Part shown: positions 1 to 9,411 of the stretch, piece after piece
How positions within the stretch are numbered: the stretch's first letter is position 1
Layout: each line of letters begins with the position of its first letter
Assembly: GCA_937941095.1 (NCBI GenBank)
Contig: CALDYJ010000040.1
Span: 1-44,343, forward strand
Direction: 5' to 3'
DNA: 44,343 nt
Source of the DNA: an uncultured Saprospiraceae bacterium
GTDB taxonomy: Bacteria > Bacteroidota > Bacteroidia > Chitinophagales > Saprospiraceae
Program-made: the position numbers and the translations under genes
Notes under the pieces: model-generated
What the model saw: the letters and a program-made list of their open reading frames with translations, nothing else
What the model was told of the DNA's origin: nothing
Database searches by the model: none

Positions 1-2
1 AA

Positions 3-434
3 GGAAGAGACTATTTATTGCCAGGCTCCTTAACAGCTATTAATTTTCTAAATCAACACGATGATCCTAATGATAATAAAGGTTTCTTTTTAATGATTGA
101 AGGATCTCAAATAGATTGGGGTGGCCATGCAAATAATGCCAACTACATCATTACTGAAATGTTGGAATTTGATAAAATCATAGGTGAGGTTTTAAAATTT
201 GCCAAAGAAGATGGCGAAACTTTAGTCATCGTAACTGCAGATCATGAAACTGGAGGTTTCGCCGTTAATAATGGCTCTACGATGGATTCTCTTGTAACAG
301 CGTTTACCTCAACTTATCATACTGCCGATATTATTCCCGTTTTTGCTTATGGGCCGGGTGCTCATTTATTTTCTGGTTTTTATGATAATACCGCAATTCA
401 TACAAAAATGCGTAAAGCTATGGGTTTCAAGTAA
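3..434 (+). CDS. Alkaline phosphatase, C-terminal part (5' truncated by window)
   Basis: The open frame runs from the left edge, so the real start lies outside the window; the TTG at 18 is only an internal codon. The visible 143 residues match the C-terminal part of PhoA-type alkaline phosphatases. They include the GSQIDWGGHANN stretch and the TADHETGG stretch, whose Asp and His residues bind the catalytic zinc ions in this family. Next come a short variable segment and an AYGPGAHLFSG motif near the end. Enzymes of this family hydrolyse phosphate monoesters in the periplasm or at the surface. A signal peptide cannot be checked because the N-terminus is missing. The next gene starts 58 bp downstream in the same direction. 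The family call is firm; substrate range is unknown. Confidence 0.88.
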   Translation, partial: GRDYLLPGSLTAINFLNQHDDPNDNKGFFLMIEGSQIDWGGHANNANYIITEMLEFDKIIGEVLKFAKEDGETLVIVTADHETGGFAVNNGSTMDSLVTAFTSTYHTADIIPVFAYGPGAHLFSGFYDNTAIHTKMRKAMGFK

Positions 435-492
435 TTTTAACTTATCCTTATGTTCCTTGAGCATGACAATTGCGTTATAAATTGTAGCAATT

Positions 493-2481
493 ATGATATT
501 TATGAAAGCTTATTTAATTAGTGCGTTATTATTTCTCATAGTCCTTGTACCAACTGGAATACAAGCTCAATATGTTACTAAAAAAAATGCCAATGAAAAA
601 GCGGTGAGATTGTTTGATCGTGGCATGAAATACGTATTCAACAAATTAGACGACAAGGCTTTGAATGACTTCAAAAAAGTGATTCAAATTGAGCCGAACT
701 TCATAGATGCACACATCCAGATAGCGGCAATCTATTATTCAAAAAAAGACTATAAAACAGCAGAAGAAAAATTCGAAAAAGTAATTGCTATAGATGGAGA
801 TTATGAGCCAAAAGTTTACTACACCGCTGCAAGATCAGAAAGTGAACAAGGCAAGACCAAAGAGGCCATTGCCCACTTTGAAGAATTCTTATCGAAAAAA
901 TCGACCTACGAAAAGCTCAATAAAAAAGCACTTGCCTTTTTAAAGCAAGAAAAATTTAAAGCCACAGCTATGTCAAAACCAGTTCCATTTGACCCTAAAC
1001 CTGTAGGGGCTGGCATCAACACTAATCATTTAGAATATTTGCCTTCCATAACTGCTGATGGGGAAACCATGGTTTTTACCAGAAGATTGCTTCCTCCAAG
1101 TGGAAATATAAATTTAGGTAATGAAGATTTTTTCATCAGTCATTATAAAGATGGAGCTTGGACAAAAGCAAAGGCATTAGAAAGCATAAATAGCCCAAAC
1201 ACGAATGAAGGTGCTCAGAGCCTTTCTGCAGATGGTAAGCTTTTGATATTTACGATATGTGATAAAAGAGGGGGACATGGTTCGTGCGATCTATATTTTT
1301 CACAAGAAAAAAGAGGTGTCTGGTCAGCTCCTAAAAATCTAGGCATAGGCGTGAACTCAGGAGCTTGGGAATCCCAACCATCGATTTCCGCCGATAAGAA
1401 ATCACTTTATTATGCTTCTAAAAGAAGAGCTGGTCAAGGAGGAACTGATATTTGGGTTAGTCACCGAAATAAAAAAGGCGAATTCGAAAAGCCTATAAAC
1501 TTAGGAGATAAAATAAATACTCCAGGAGAAGAACAATCTCCTTTCATCCATCCTGATGGAAAGACTTTATACTTTATGTCAGATGGACATCCTGGCTTTG
1601 GAAAGAAAGATATTTATTACTCTAGGATGCAAGAAGATGGTACCTGGGGAGAAGCAATTAATCTAGGATACCCAATTAATACAGAACATCATGAAGGCTC
1701 CTTAGTGGTTAGCACAGACGGCAAAACAGCCTACTTCGCAAGTGATAGATTCCAAGAGGAACAAAGCAATGGAAAAATTGATATTTATAGTTTCGAATTG
1801 TACGAAGAGGCTAGACCTCAAGCAGTTAGTTATTTAAAAGCTAAGGTAATAGATGCAGTGACCAAAAAGGAAATAAAGGCGGTCGTTGATTTGACCAATC
1901 TTACTTTTCAGAAGCGCTATTACTATGCTAATACTGATGACAAAGGCAACTTCTTAGTGGCACTACCTGCTGGAAATCTTTATGGTTTAAACGTGTCTAA
2001 GGATGGTTACCTCTTCTATTCAGAAAGCTTTGCACTAGAAGATGTAAATTCCTTTTCAGAACCATTTAACATGACCATCGAATTGCAAGCAATTACAAAA
2101 GAAAAAGAGGTGGTAAATACCACAAAAGAAGAATTACCTAAAACGAAGCCTATCATTTTGAAAAATGTATTCTTTGAATCCGGTTCTGCTGACCTAAAGT
2201 CTGAGTCGACAGTAGAACTCAATAAATTGTATAAATTATTAAATGATAATCCTTCCATTAATATTCAGATCAATGGTCATACTGATAATGTTGGAGCCGA
2301 AACTGATAACCAAACGCTTTCTGAGTTAAGATCGATGGCTGTTCATGATTTTTTAATAGAAAAAGGAATAGTGGCAAGTAGGCTAAGGTTTGCTGGTTAT
2401 GGAGAAAGCAAGCCAATAGATTCAAACGATCATGAAGCTGGAAGGCAAAACAACAGAAGAACAGAATTTATTATATTCTAA
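493..2481 (+). CDS. PorE-like OmpA-family protein (TPR, PD40 propeller, CRD, OmpA)
   Basis: This 662-residue envelope protein has a signal peptide (residues 1 to about 25, ending IQAQ). TPR-like helices follow at about 30-130, then PD40/WD40-like beta-propeller repeats at about 180-435 (recurrent SADGKLLIF and DGKTLYFMSDG type motifs). A carboxypeptidase-regulatory-like domain lies at about 447-525 and a C-terminal OmpA domain at about 555-662. The OmpA domain contains GHTDNVG and LSELR, the region that contacts diaminopimelate in peptidoglycan. The same domain order is known for PorE (PG1058), a peptidoglycan-associated component of the type IX secretion system. Related proteins are often multi-copy, so orthology is not proven. 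ATG at 502 is an equally good start. The 3' end overlaps convergent trmB by 11 bp. Confidence 0.8.
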   Translation: MIFMKAYLISALLFLIVLVPTGIQAQYVTKKNANEKAVRLFDRGMKYVFNKLDDKALNDFKKVIQIEPNFIDAHIQIAAIYYSKKDYKTAEEKFEKVIAIDGDYEPKVYYTAARSESEQGKTKEAIAHFEEFLSKKSTYEKLNKKALAFLKQEKFKATAMSKPVPFDPKPVGAGINTNHLEYLPSITADGETMVFTRRLLPPSGNINLGNEDFFISHYKDGAWTKAKALESINSPNTNEGAQSLSADGKLLIFTICDKRGGHGSCDLYFSQEKRGVWSAPKNLGIGVNSGAWESQPSISADKKSLYYASKRRAGQGGTDIWVSHRNKKGEFEKPINLGDKINTPGEEQSPFIHPDGKTLYFMSDGHPGFGKKDIYYSRMQEDGTWGEAINLGYPINTEHHEGSLVVSTDGKTAYFASDRFQEEQSNGKIDIYSFELYEEARPQAVSYLKAKVIDAVTKKEIKAVVDLTNLTFQKRYYYANTDDKGNFLVALPAGNLYGLNVSKDGYLFYSESFALEDVNSFSEPFNMTIELQAITKEKEVVNTTKEELPKTKPIILKNVFFESGSADLKSESTVELNKLYKLLNDNPSINIQINGHTDNVGAETDNQTLSELRSMAVHDFLIEKGIVASRLRFAGYGESKPIDSNDHEAGRQNNRRTEFIIF

Positions 2482-3160
2482 ACCTTATGTACTTAATCAA
2501 TCGATTATCTTCCAAGTGCATCTTTTCATAATAAGTTTTAAAGGCTAGATCTGGATTTTCTAGTGGCTCAGCATATATGTCATCAGATGTATAAATGATC
2601 TCAGCACTAGGGTATTCTTTTAAGCTTTCTAAACTGAATTCGTAAAGTTGAGGCGAATCAGTCTTTAGATGGATGATGTGATCATCTTTAAGAATCTGCT
2701 TATACTTGTTGAGAAAGAAATGACTGGTGAGCCTTCTATTGGCTTTACTTTTTCTTAAAAAAGGATCTGGGAATGTAATCCAGATTTCATCAATTTCTTT
2801 TCCTCCAATAAATGATTCAATGAATTCAATCCTTGTTCTTAGGAAAGCTACATTTTTTAAAGATTCTTCAATAGCAATGGTAGCCCCTTTCCAAATTCTG
2901 GCTCCTTTAACATCTACTCCTAGAAAATTTTTATTTGGATATTTTCTTGCTAAGGCTATCGAATACTCTCCTCTACCACAAGCTAACTCCAAGACTAATG
3001 GCTTATTGTTTTTAAAATGAAGTTCGTTCCACTTATCCTTTAATGCTATTTCGGCACCTCCTTCCCCTAATAAGACTGCCTCTTTAGGGTCATAATTTTC
3101 CAAAACATTTGGATAACTAAGTATATCTGAAAACTTTTGGAGTTTATTTCTTCGACTCAC
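2471..3160 (-). CDS. trmB: tRNA (guanine(46)-N7)-methyltransferase
   Basis: This is a 229-residue Rossmann-fold methyltransferase. The SAM-binding loop is ELACGRG at residues 58-64. The TrmB signature appears further on as FPDPFLRKSKANRRLTS, the equivalent of the family FPDPxxKxRHxKRR motif. The enzyme makes m7G at position 46 in the variable loop of tRNAs in the cytoplasm. Length is normal for the family. The gene converges on the PorE-like gene and its last 11 bp overlap that coding region, so the two transcripts must end inside each other. Upstream lies a divergently spaced but same-strand unknown gene 36 bp away. Confidence 0.93.
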   Translation of the reverse strand: MSRRNKLQKFSDILSYPNVLENYDPKEAVLLGEGGAEIALKDKWNELHFKNNKPLVLELACGRGEYSIALARKYPNKNFLGVDVKGARIWKGATIAIEESLKNVAFLRTRIEFIESFIGGKEIDEIWITFPDPFLRKSKANRRLTSHFFLNKYKQILKDDHIIHLKTDSPQLYEFSLESLKEYPSAEIIYTSDDIYAEPLENPDLAFKTYYEKMHLEDNRLIKYIRFRI

Positions 3161-3196
3161 GAATGATTTTTTTCTTGTAAAGGTAAGTCAAGAAAA

Positions 3197-4216
3197 TTAT
3201 TTTTTCATACCGTAAGTCTCATCTCCTATTCTATGGGCCATTCTTTGTATCGCATCAATGATGTTATCTAAAGCTGGTGGGTAGTCTACATACCTTGCTC
3301 TATTTTCATCTTGCCCCCAAATACTTATGGTTATTACTTTTTTTCTATTGCCATAAGCAATAGCTAACCTTAGAGGGACAGGAGTTGGTTTTTTATGCTT
3401 TCTTCTCAAGCAGACTGCAGTTTCGCAATCATATATCCTTTCTAAGTCAAAGAATTTTTGTTTAACACAATATTCAACAAATTCCTCTAATTCTTCTCTG
3501 GCAATGTCTTTTTTGGTAACCATTAAACCATTGTGAATACTTTTATATTCTTTGATTAATCTACCATTAGATTTTATGTGGATGTAATCTCGAATCACAG
3601 GGTCTATACCACCATAATACCCACCTCCAATTAATTCAATGCTTATGTAAGTTTCCTTTTCTTCAACTGCAATTTTCTTATTTTTCTTTTTGTGCCTCAA
3701 TGACCACCATCGTTTTTTATCCTTCTTTGGATCAGCAGCATTTACATTAATGTCAGGTAGCTCATTGGCAGGTTTAATGAAGGGTGCATCCTTACTTTCT
3801 ACTGTGATAAAATGATATTGATAGGTTCCTTTGCTGTTTGGTTGTGTAAATTCAAGCACCATTTTTTGTGGATTTACTTCCGCAATTACAAACTTATTGA
3901 TGTGTTTAAATTTATAAAAGAGTTCATTGTTGTTTAAACTCCAAGTCCCTCTATTGAATTCACCATTCAAGTATTGTTGAAAGGTATAGTCGTATCTTAG
4001 ATAAAGGAAATACTTATAAGCATCATCTGCTTGGTGAATTATTGTGTTGGATTCTAAGTGTAAAGCGTAAGTATAACGCCATTTGGTTTCTACAATTTGT
4101 CTCTCATCTACCTTGATATAAGGTGTACTTGACAAACTATCACTTACCTGAGCGATAAGGGTGTTTGAAGACAGAGCTATTATAAAAACTACTAATATGA
4201 GTGATAAGAACCTCAT
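3197..4216 (-). CDS. Secreted protein of unknown function, two-domain
   Basis: I do not recognise the whole protein. It has 339 residues and a clear Sec signal peptide (MRFLSLILVV, hydrophobic to about residue 20, cleavage near LIAQ). The N-terminal half is beta-rich and lipocalin-like in feel (many alternating Trp/Tyr/Phe, GTWSLNNNELFYKF). A very basic linker with KKDKKRWW and HKKKNKK lies at about 165-180. The C-terminal half reads like a small conserved domain with IHIKSNGRLI and the later GYYGG-type turn; it is reminiscent of DUF6438-type domains, but that is only an impression. Two Cys in DCETAVC could form a disulfide after export. It precedes trmB and follows the FadL-type gene on the same strand. 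Confidence 0.6.
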   Translation of the reverse strand: MRFLSLILVVFIIALSSNTLIAQVSDSLSSTPYIKVDERQIVETKWRYTYALHLESNTIIHQADDAYKYFLYLRYDYTFQQYLNGEFNRGTWSLNNNELFYKFKHINKFVIAEVNPQKMVLEFTQPNSKGTYQYHFITVESKDAPFIKPANELPDINVNAADPKKDKKRWWSLRHKKKNKKIAVEEKETYISIELIGGGYYGGIDPVIRDYIHIKSNGRLIKEYKSIHNGLMVTKKDIAREELEEFVEYCVKQKFFDLERIYDCETAVCLRRKHKKPTPVPLRLAIAYGNRKKVITISIWGQDENRARYVDYPPALDNIIDAIQRMAHRIGDETYGMKK

Positions 4217-4279
4217 TTTTACGGAGAATCTCTTGTTTTTGCGTTTGATAAAAATCTAAATACCTAATTAATTATACAA

Positions 4280-5770
4280 TCAAAATCTATACCCAAAAGT
4301 TAAAATCAACTTATTTTGATTAATTTTATTATTAACCACTGGCTGTGGAGCGCTGTTCACATTGTAAGGCAAATAGCCTTGGTCTGAAGAAGAAAATCTA
4401 TAAGCAGCATCAAGATAGAAGTCCTTCCCTCTAAATCCAAGTCCTAAACTTATTAAATCGTCTTGTTCAGATTCACTAACAAATGCAGTAGGATTTAATG
4501 CATAGCCTGCTCTTAATCTCCATTTTTTTAAGGCAAACTCTCCACCAACTTTCAAATTAACTACTGAAGTAAAGGCATCAACAATTTCATCATTTAGATT
4601 CTGCTCTTCAATCTCAATTTGAGTATCCGATCTGTTAGCTGTGAGATTAAATTTCCCCCTTGTATAATCTAAGTATTCTATCTCTGCACTTAAAAATCCA
4701 AGTTTGTTAACGACAACTGCTACCCCACCAGCTGCGCGCCATGGTGTTTTTAAGGAATAATCAAAAGTCCCTTCACCTGATTCTCTTTCATCGCTAACTA
4801 AGTTTGCTGTTGGCGTTCCTTCTCCATTGATGAATGAATAGGCCAAGCTTGATCTAAAGTTATCGGTTACTCCAAAAGAAGTTGGTGTCTGAAGAGATGC
4901 TCCAAATCTTATTTTTGGATTTAGTCTGAATATTATACCAGCTTTTAAATTTACTCCTATCCCAGAGGTTGTTAAACGTTCTTCATAAGTCAAACTTTCG
5001 AATTCAGGAATGTTTTGATCTGGATCAGACTCTGTATAAATCCTTCGCTCATCATAGTTAAATAGCGGTGCACCAAGAGTCATTCCCATTAATAGACGAT
5101 CATTAAAATTACCGCCTAGAGAAAACACAAGTTCGTTTATACCGCCAGTAGTTGTTAAGCTCTCCTCTCTTCTTATTGAGCCTAATGAAAAATCATCATA
5201 AGTAAACCAGTTACCAGGATCGTTTGCATCTTCATCTATGGCGGAAAGATCATAAGCTAATTGAGTGTCAAAGGCAAACAATTCATCAACTGAAGTACCA
5301 CTAGCAAGTTCTGCAAAAGATTCTAGAATTGAACTGTTACCAATGCCATTATAAGATATTCTTCTATTAAAATTTGCCAAACGATTTAATCCAAAAGCCA
5401 TGTTAAAAGCCTTCCAATTTTCTTTTCGTTTAGGTTTTGTAAAAAATACAAAGCCCAATGTTTCCAAATTGAAATTCCCTTTTTTATCGGACACCGTAGG
5501 ATTATCATTAAGTGTTGACTCTGTAGCAGTATTTAACTGCCCTAAGCTTAAAACAAATTCAGATTTTCTAAACGCAGCCACACCTGCAGGATTCGAACTT
5601 AAGGATGCATAATCTGCTCCTAAGGCGCTGATTGCACCACCTATGCCTATTGTTCTAGCTGTACCTCCCGGTCTAAGGTCAGTATAGCGGAGCAATTCAC
5701 TTGCAGTTTGAGCAGTAAGGTTTCCGAAAAGAAATAAAAAACTAAAAAATAAAACTTTGATCTTTGGCAT
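4280..5770 (-). CDS. OmpP1/FadL/TodX-family outer membrane transporter
   Basis: A 496-residue protein with a signal peptide (MPKIKVLFFSFLFLFGNLTAQ). The mature N-terminus carries the Bacteroidota FadL-like signature: GGTARTIGIGGAISALGADY followed by SNPAGVA. The remainder shows the alternating hydrophobic/polar strands of a beta-barrel and ends in GYRF, an aromatic C-terminal residue typical of barrels. FadL relatives form 14-stranded barrels that pass hydrophobic molecules across the outer membrane; the substrate here is not readable. A promoter-like pair sits just upstream on the reverse strand (5787-5818), giving a leader of only about ten bases. Confidence 0.85.
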   Translation of the reverse strand: MPKIKVLFFSFLFLFGNLTAQTASELLRYTDLRPGGTARTIGIGGAISALGADYASLSSNPAGVAAFRKSEFVLSLGQLNTATESTLNDNPTVSDKKGNFNLETLGFVFFTKPKRKENWKAFNMAFGLNRLANFNRRISYNGIGNSSILESFAELASGTSVDELFAFDTQLAYDLSAIDEDANDPGNWFTYDDFSLGSIRREESLTTTGGINELVFSLGGNFNDRLLMGMTLGAPLFNYDERRIYTESDPDQNIPEFESLTYEERLTTSGIGVNLKAGIIFRLNPKIRFGASLQTPTSFGVTDNFRSSLAYSFINGEGTPTANLVSDERESGEGTFDYSLKTPWRAAGGVAVVVNKLGFLSAEIEYLDYTRGKFNLTANRSDTQIEIEEQNLNDEIVDAFTSVVNLKVGGEFALKKWRLRAGYALNPTAFVSESEQDDLISLGLGFRGKDFYLDAAYRFSSSDQGYLPYNVNSAPQPVVNNKINQNKLILTFGYRF

Positions 5771-5786
5771 AGAAGAAATTTTGTTT

Positions 5787-5818
5787 CAAAAATATTCAAA
5801 AAAAATGGGTGAAAACAA
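5787..5818 (-). promoter_or_regulatory. Candidate Bacteroidota promoter for the FadL-type gene
   Basis: Read on the reverse strand, TATTTTTG (5787-5794) matches the TAnnTTTG -7 consensus, and a TTG (5816-5818) lies 21 bases upstream at the -33 position. The inferred start of transcription is near 5780, just ahead of the ATG at 5770. The -33 element falls inside the loop of the terminator of the upstream gene. Confidence 0.5.
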
Positions 5819-5837
5819 TTCTGTTCCCACCCATTTT
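5798..5837 (-). terminator. Rho-independent terminator of the low-complexity secreted protein gene
   Basis: A perfect 10-bp stem, AAAATGGGTG (5802-5811) with CACCCATTTT (5828-5837). Read leftwards it ends in a run of T residues. It lies 21 bp past the stop codon at 5859 and overlaps the promoter of the next gene. Confidence 0.75.
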
Positions 5838-5858
5838 GATTCTTTATTGAACTATATC

Positions 5859-7070
5859 TTAGTTTCCTCTTTTAAAACTTCTTGATGAAGATTTTGATGA
5901 AGAAGATTTTGAAGATTTAGGGATGTATTTAGCTCCTGATCTACTTGAACTTGATCTACTGCTCTTGTTGTATCCTGAATTACTTCGAGACGATCTATTG
6001 TAAGACTTTGAAGAATTAGATCTATTAGACTTGTAAGAAGAGTTACTTCTTGATGAATTAGAACGAGCGCCCTTATTATAACCTGAGTTACTTCTAGATG
6101 AAGATCTGTTTGAATTGTAGTTCGACTTAGATCTTGAAGGTTTGTCATTGTTATAATTTCTGCTTGTTGCATTCTTTCTCGTTGTTCTATAAGATTCAGT
6201 TCTTGTTGTTGAACCTTTTGAAGGTCTAGAAACATCTTGTCTTGGAGTTTCTGCACTTCTTGTTGTCGTTGAATTACTTCTTGCTGTTCTGCTTGAAGTT
6301 ACATCCTTAGGTCCTACACTTTCTCGCACATTTCTATCCGTTCTAACATTTCTTGTCGTTCTAGTATTTGCAGTACTTGTTCTTCCACTATTTCCTCTTC
6401 TAGTACCTACATAAGTACTTGGGTTGCTAACACTTGTTGCTGTATAACTTGCAGGGTTGTTGTAACCGCCTGGAGTACAAGGATTGTTATAAGCGCCGTA
6501 TCCTCCATATCTACCATAGTTATTATAACCTGCATAGCCATTATAGCCTCCGTAGCCACCATAACCATTGTAGCCGTTATACGGATTTCTATATCCTCTC
6601 CACGGGTTGTAACCTGCATTGTAATAGCCGAACCTTGAGTTTCTATAAGACCAAGGATTGTAGGAGTAGTAGTTTCTCCAAGATCTGTAACTGAAAGGTC
6701 TTCCGAAAGAAATGTAGATGTTTGGTCCCCCAAAGCCTATATTTCTTGCATAAGGATTAAAGTTTCTGTTGTAGTAATAAGAATCTACGTAGCAAGGATC
6801 ATAAAAATCGAAGCCTCTGTAAGGTCTGTGGAATCTTCTGATTCTTGAACTGTAGAAATAGTCGTAATCATCGTCAAAATCATACTCCGCGTCGTCATAA
6901 TCAAAATCTTCATATGCATAATCTTCTACTACTTCATCTTCTTCAAAATAATACTCCGTATCATCTTCTTCATCCGGATTGTAATAAATATCATCATACT
7001 GCGCGGTCATGGTTCCTAAAAAGCCCATGGAAAAGATTAAAGCTAGGATCGAAATTTTATGAATTTTCAT
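5859..7070 (-). CDS. Secreted three-phase low-complexity protein (acidic Y/D, then Y/G/N, then S/R)
   Basis: No family is recognised. The ATG at 7070 was chosen because it begins a normal signal peptide (MKIHKISILALIFSMGFLG, cleavage near TAQ); the longer frame from 7100 would bury it. The 403-residue product has three compositional zones. Residues about 25-75 are strongly acidic and Tyr-rich. About 80-210 are Tyr/Gly/Asn-rich with YGGY and NPYNGYNGYGG repeats. The rest is Ser/Arg/Thr/Lys-rich, highly basic and almost free of hydrophobics. It ends without an obvious type IX sorting domain. Composition suggests a surface, matrix or self-associating protein, but no function can be assigned. Long open frames in other phases over the repeats are artefacts of composition. 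Confidence 0.7.
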   Translation of the reverse strand: MKIHKISILALIFSMGFLGTMTAQYDDIYYNPDEEDDTEYYFEEDEVVEDYAYEDFDYDDAEYDFDDDYDYFYSSRIRRFHRPYRGFDFYDPCYVDSYYYNRNFNPYARNIGFGGPNIYISFGRPFSYRSWRNYYSYNPWSYRNSRFGYYNAGYNPWRGYRNPYNGYNGYGGYGGYNGYAGYNNYGRYGGYGAYNNPCTPGGYNNPASYTATSVSNPSTYVGTRRGNSGRTSTANTRTTRNVRTDRNVRESVGPKDVTSSRTARSNSTTTRSAETPRQDVSRPSKGSTTRTESYRTTRKNATSRNYNNDKPSRSKSNYNSNRSSSRSNSGYNKGARSNSSRSNSSYKSNRSNSSKSYNRSSRSNSGYNKSSRSSSSRSGAKYIPKSSKSSSSKSSSRSFKRGN

Positions 7071-7354
7071 ATTTGTAAATATTTTAAAAGTAATTAGCAA
7101 CTCTCTTAAAGTTACATTCTCAAGTTATTACTTTTGATCAGCTTATTCTGTTAATAATTAATTAAAAGTAATTTTCAGCCTGTTAAAAATGTTAAATACT
7201 TATAATAATAGGCTGTTTTCCTTCTTTTGACGTGCTGAGCAGGCGGTGTCACAAATTTTACATCAAATTGCCTTTGTTTAAAGATAATTTAACTAAAAAA
7301 GCTTTAATTCGTAGAATTTTAAAATTTCCTTCAATTTTTGATAAATAAAACAGG

Positions 7355-8821
7355 ATGTCGAAAGTAATTACGGCTCGTTCAGAAGATTATTCGCAATGGT
7401 ATAATGACATTGTGAAAAGAGCAAATTTAGCTGATCACTCAGCAGTTAGAGGATGCATGGTCATCAAACCTTATGGATTTGCCATTTGGGAAAACATGAG
7501 AGATCAATTAGATAAGATGTTTAAAGAAACTGGTCATGTAAATGCAAGTTTCCCACTTTTCATTCCAAAGAGTTTTTTAAGTAAAGAGGCTGAACATGTA
7601 GAGGGATTTGCAAAAGAATGTGCTGTAGTCACTCACCATAGACTTATGAATGCTCCAGATGGATCAGGTGTCATAGTGGATCCTTCAGCCAAACTAGAAG
7701 AAGAATTGATTGTCAGGCCTACTTCAGAAACAATAATCTGGAATACTTATAGAGATTGGATTAAATCCTATAGAGATTTACCACTTTTGATTAATCAATG
7801 GGCCAATGTGGTTAGGTGGGAAATGAGAACGCGTTTATTTTTAAGGACTGCTGAATTTCATTGGCAAGAGGGTCATACAGCGCACTCAACAAGTGAAGAA
7901 GCTGTTGAAGAAACCTTAAAGATTCTTGACATCTATGAAAAATTTGCGGAAGAGTACATGGCTATGCCGGTCATCAAAGGGGTAAAATCTGTCAATGAAA
8001 GATTTGCAGGAGCTGTGGATACTTATACCATCGAAGCTTTAATGCAGGATTCAAAAGCATTGCAAGCAGGTACTTCTCATTTCTTAGGTCAAAATTTTGC
8101 AAAAGCTTTTGATGTCAAATTCTTGAGCGAAAATAATAAGGAAGAATATGTTTGGGCGACAAGTTGGGGAGTATCCACAAGATTAGTTGGAGGGCTTATA
8201 ATGACACACTCCGATGATCAAGGCTTAGTGGTGCCACCAAAATTAGCAGCCCTACAGGCTGTAATTGTACCAATTCCGAAGCCAGATGCTATTATAAATG
8301 AGGCTGCCGACAAGGTAATCGCTGCATTAAAAGATAAAGGCATTTCTGTAAAATATGATACTGATGCTAAAAAACGTCCAGGATTTAAATTTGCAGAATA
8401 TGAAATGCACGGTGTACCTGTAAGAATTGGAATTGGCAAAAGAGACTTAGAAAAAAATCAAGTTGAAATAGCGAGAAGAGATACTGGAGAAAAAACTTCT
8501 GTCGATTTAGATGGTGCAGCAGCATACATAGAAAAACTTCTTGTCGAAATTCAAGACAACTTGTTTAATAAAGCTAAAAAGTTTAGAGACGATAGAATAA
8601 GTAGAGCGGATGACTTCGATACTTTTAAAGAAATTTTGAATGGCAAAGGAGGCTTCGTTTCAGCACATTGGGATGGGACTACGGAAACAGAATTAAAGAT
8701 CAAAGAACTAACTAAGGCTACATTACGTTGTATTCCATTAAACAATGAAAAAGAAGCTGGTAAATGTATTCTTACAGGAGAGCCTTCGAAAGAAAGAGTG
8801 TTGTTTGCAAAGGCTTATTAA
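7355..8821 (+). CDS. proS: Prolyl-tRNA synthetase, archaeal/eukaryal-type (short form)
   Basis: This 488-residue class II aminoacyl-tRNA synthetase charges tRNA-Pro in the cytoplasm. The N-terminus, with [15 protein letters not shown], is class II motif 1 territory. [20 protein letters not shown] is motif 2 and [12 protein letters not shown] is motif 3. The anticodon-binding domain follows, and a C-terminal zinc-binding-like region with Cys-containing motifs ends the protein. The length, and the absence of the approximately 180-residue editing insertion, mark the ProS type 3 form that is normal in Bacteroidota. It is preceded by about 280 bp of AT-rich intergenic sequence. Confidence 0.95.
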   Translation: MSKVITARSEDYSQWYNDIVKRANLADHSAVRGCMVIKPYGFAIWENMRDQLDKMFKETGHVNASFPLFIPKSFLSKEAEHVEGFAKECAVVTHHRLMNAPDGSGVIVDPSAKLEEELIVRPTSETIIWNTYRDWIKSYRDLPLLINQWANVVRWEMRTRLFLRTAEFHWQEGHTAHSTSEEAVEETLKILDIYEKFAEEYMAMPVIKGVKSVNERFAGAVDTYTIEALMQDSKALQAGTSHFLGQNFAKAFDVKFLSENNKEEYVWATSWGVSTRLVGGLIMTHSDDQGLVVPPKLAALQAVIVPIPKPDAIINEAADKVIAALKDKGISVKYDTDAKKRPGFKFAEYEMHGVPVRIGIGKRDLEKNQVEIARRDTGEKTSVDLDGAAAYIEKLLVEIQDNLFNKAKKFRDDRISRADDFDTFKEILNGKGGFVSAHWDGTTETELKIKELTKATLRCIPLNNEKEAGKCILTGEPSKERVLFAKAY

Positions 8822-8880
8822 ACATTTTATAGTTTTCTAGACATTGATTTAAGAAAGCTTAATCATTTAAATTTTTAACC

Positions 8881-9330
8881 ATGGGATTAGAAGCAAAAAT
8901 AATGACGGACCTTAAGGAAGCAATGAAGGCAAAAGACCAAGCTTCACTAAGAGGAATAAGAGCCATAAAATCTGAAATCATTAAATTTAAAACTAGTGGA
9001 ACTGGAGCAACATTTGATGATGATGCAGAAATAAAATTATTGCAAAAGCTGGTAAAGTCGAGGCAAGATTCTCTTGACATCTATGAAAAACAAGGAAGAG
9101 AAGATCTTGCCCTTGTAGAAAGAGAAGAAATTAAAGTTATTCAAAAATATCTTCCAGAGCAGATGAGTCCAGAGGCTTTAAAAGCAAAGATAAATGAAAT
9201 CATTGCTCAAACTGGTGCGGATGGCATGAAAGACATGGGTAAGGTAATGGGCATGGCCTCTAAAGCTTTAGCTGGAAAGGCAGATGGAAAAAGCATCTCA
9301 TCAGTTGTCAAAGAATTACTGACAGCTTAG
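8881..9330 (+). CDS. GatB/YqeY domain protein
   Basis: A 149-residue helical protein matching the stand-alone YqeY family: N-terminal LKEAMKAKDQASLRGIRAIK, central EKQGREDLA and EREEIKVIQKYLPEQMS, and C-terminal DMGKVMGMASKALAGKADG. The domain also forms the tail of GatB, where it helps bind tRNA during amidotransfer. The role of the free form is not settled. It follows proS by 59 bp and is closed by the perfect terminator at 9353, so it may share the proS transcript. Confidence 0.9.
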   Translation: MGLEAKIMTDLKEAMKAKDQASLRGIRAIKSEIIKFKTSGTGATFDDDAEIKLLQKLVKSRQDSLDIYEKQGREDLALVEREEIKVIQKYLPEQMSPEALKAKINEIIAQTGADGMKDMGKVMGMASKALAGKADGKSISSVVKELLTA

Positions 9331-9352
9331 ATTATTGCTATTTAAAGCATAC

Positions 9353-9390
9353 AAAAGCCAAACTAAAATGATGTTTAGTTTGGCTTTTTT
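9353..9390 (+). terminator. Perfect bidirectional rho-independent terminator
   Basis: A perfect 15-bp stem (9353-9367 with 9374-9388) around an ATGATG loop, ending in TTTTTT. It sits between two convergent genes, the YqeY gene and the flavin reductase. The stem also begins with AAAA, so it should stop transcription in both directions. Confidence 0.92.
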
Positions 9391-9411
9391 ATGATGTATA
9401 GAGAAGTCAAA

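Noticed and set aside
2016..2258. Reverse-strand frame of 80 residues
   Set aside because: Shadow of the PorE-like gene; no coding character and full overlap.
5852..6733. Two reverse frames (134 and 108 residues) in other phases over the low-complexity gene
   Set aside because: Caused by repetitive codons; their Gln/Leu/Thr-rich products lack any domain, while the main frame has a signal peptide.
7127..7172. ATTACTTTT / AAAAGTAAT inverted repeat and TACTTTTG element ahead of proS
   Set aside because: AT-only arms in AT-rich intergenic DNA; the element is over 200 bp from the proS start.
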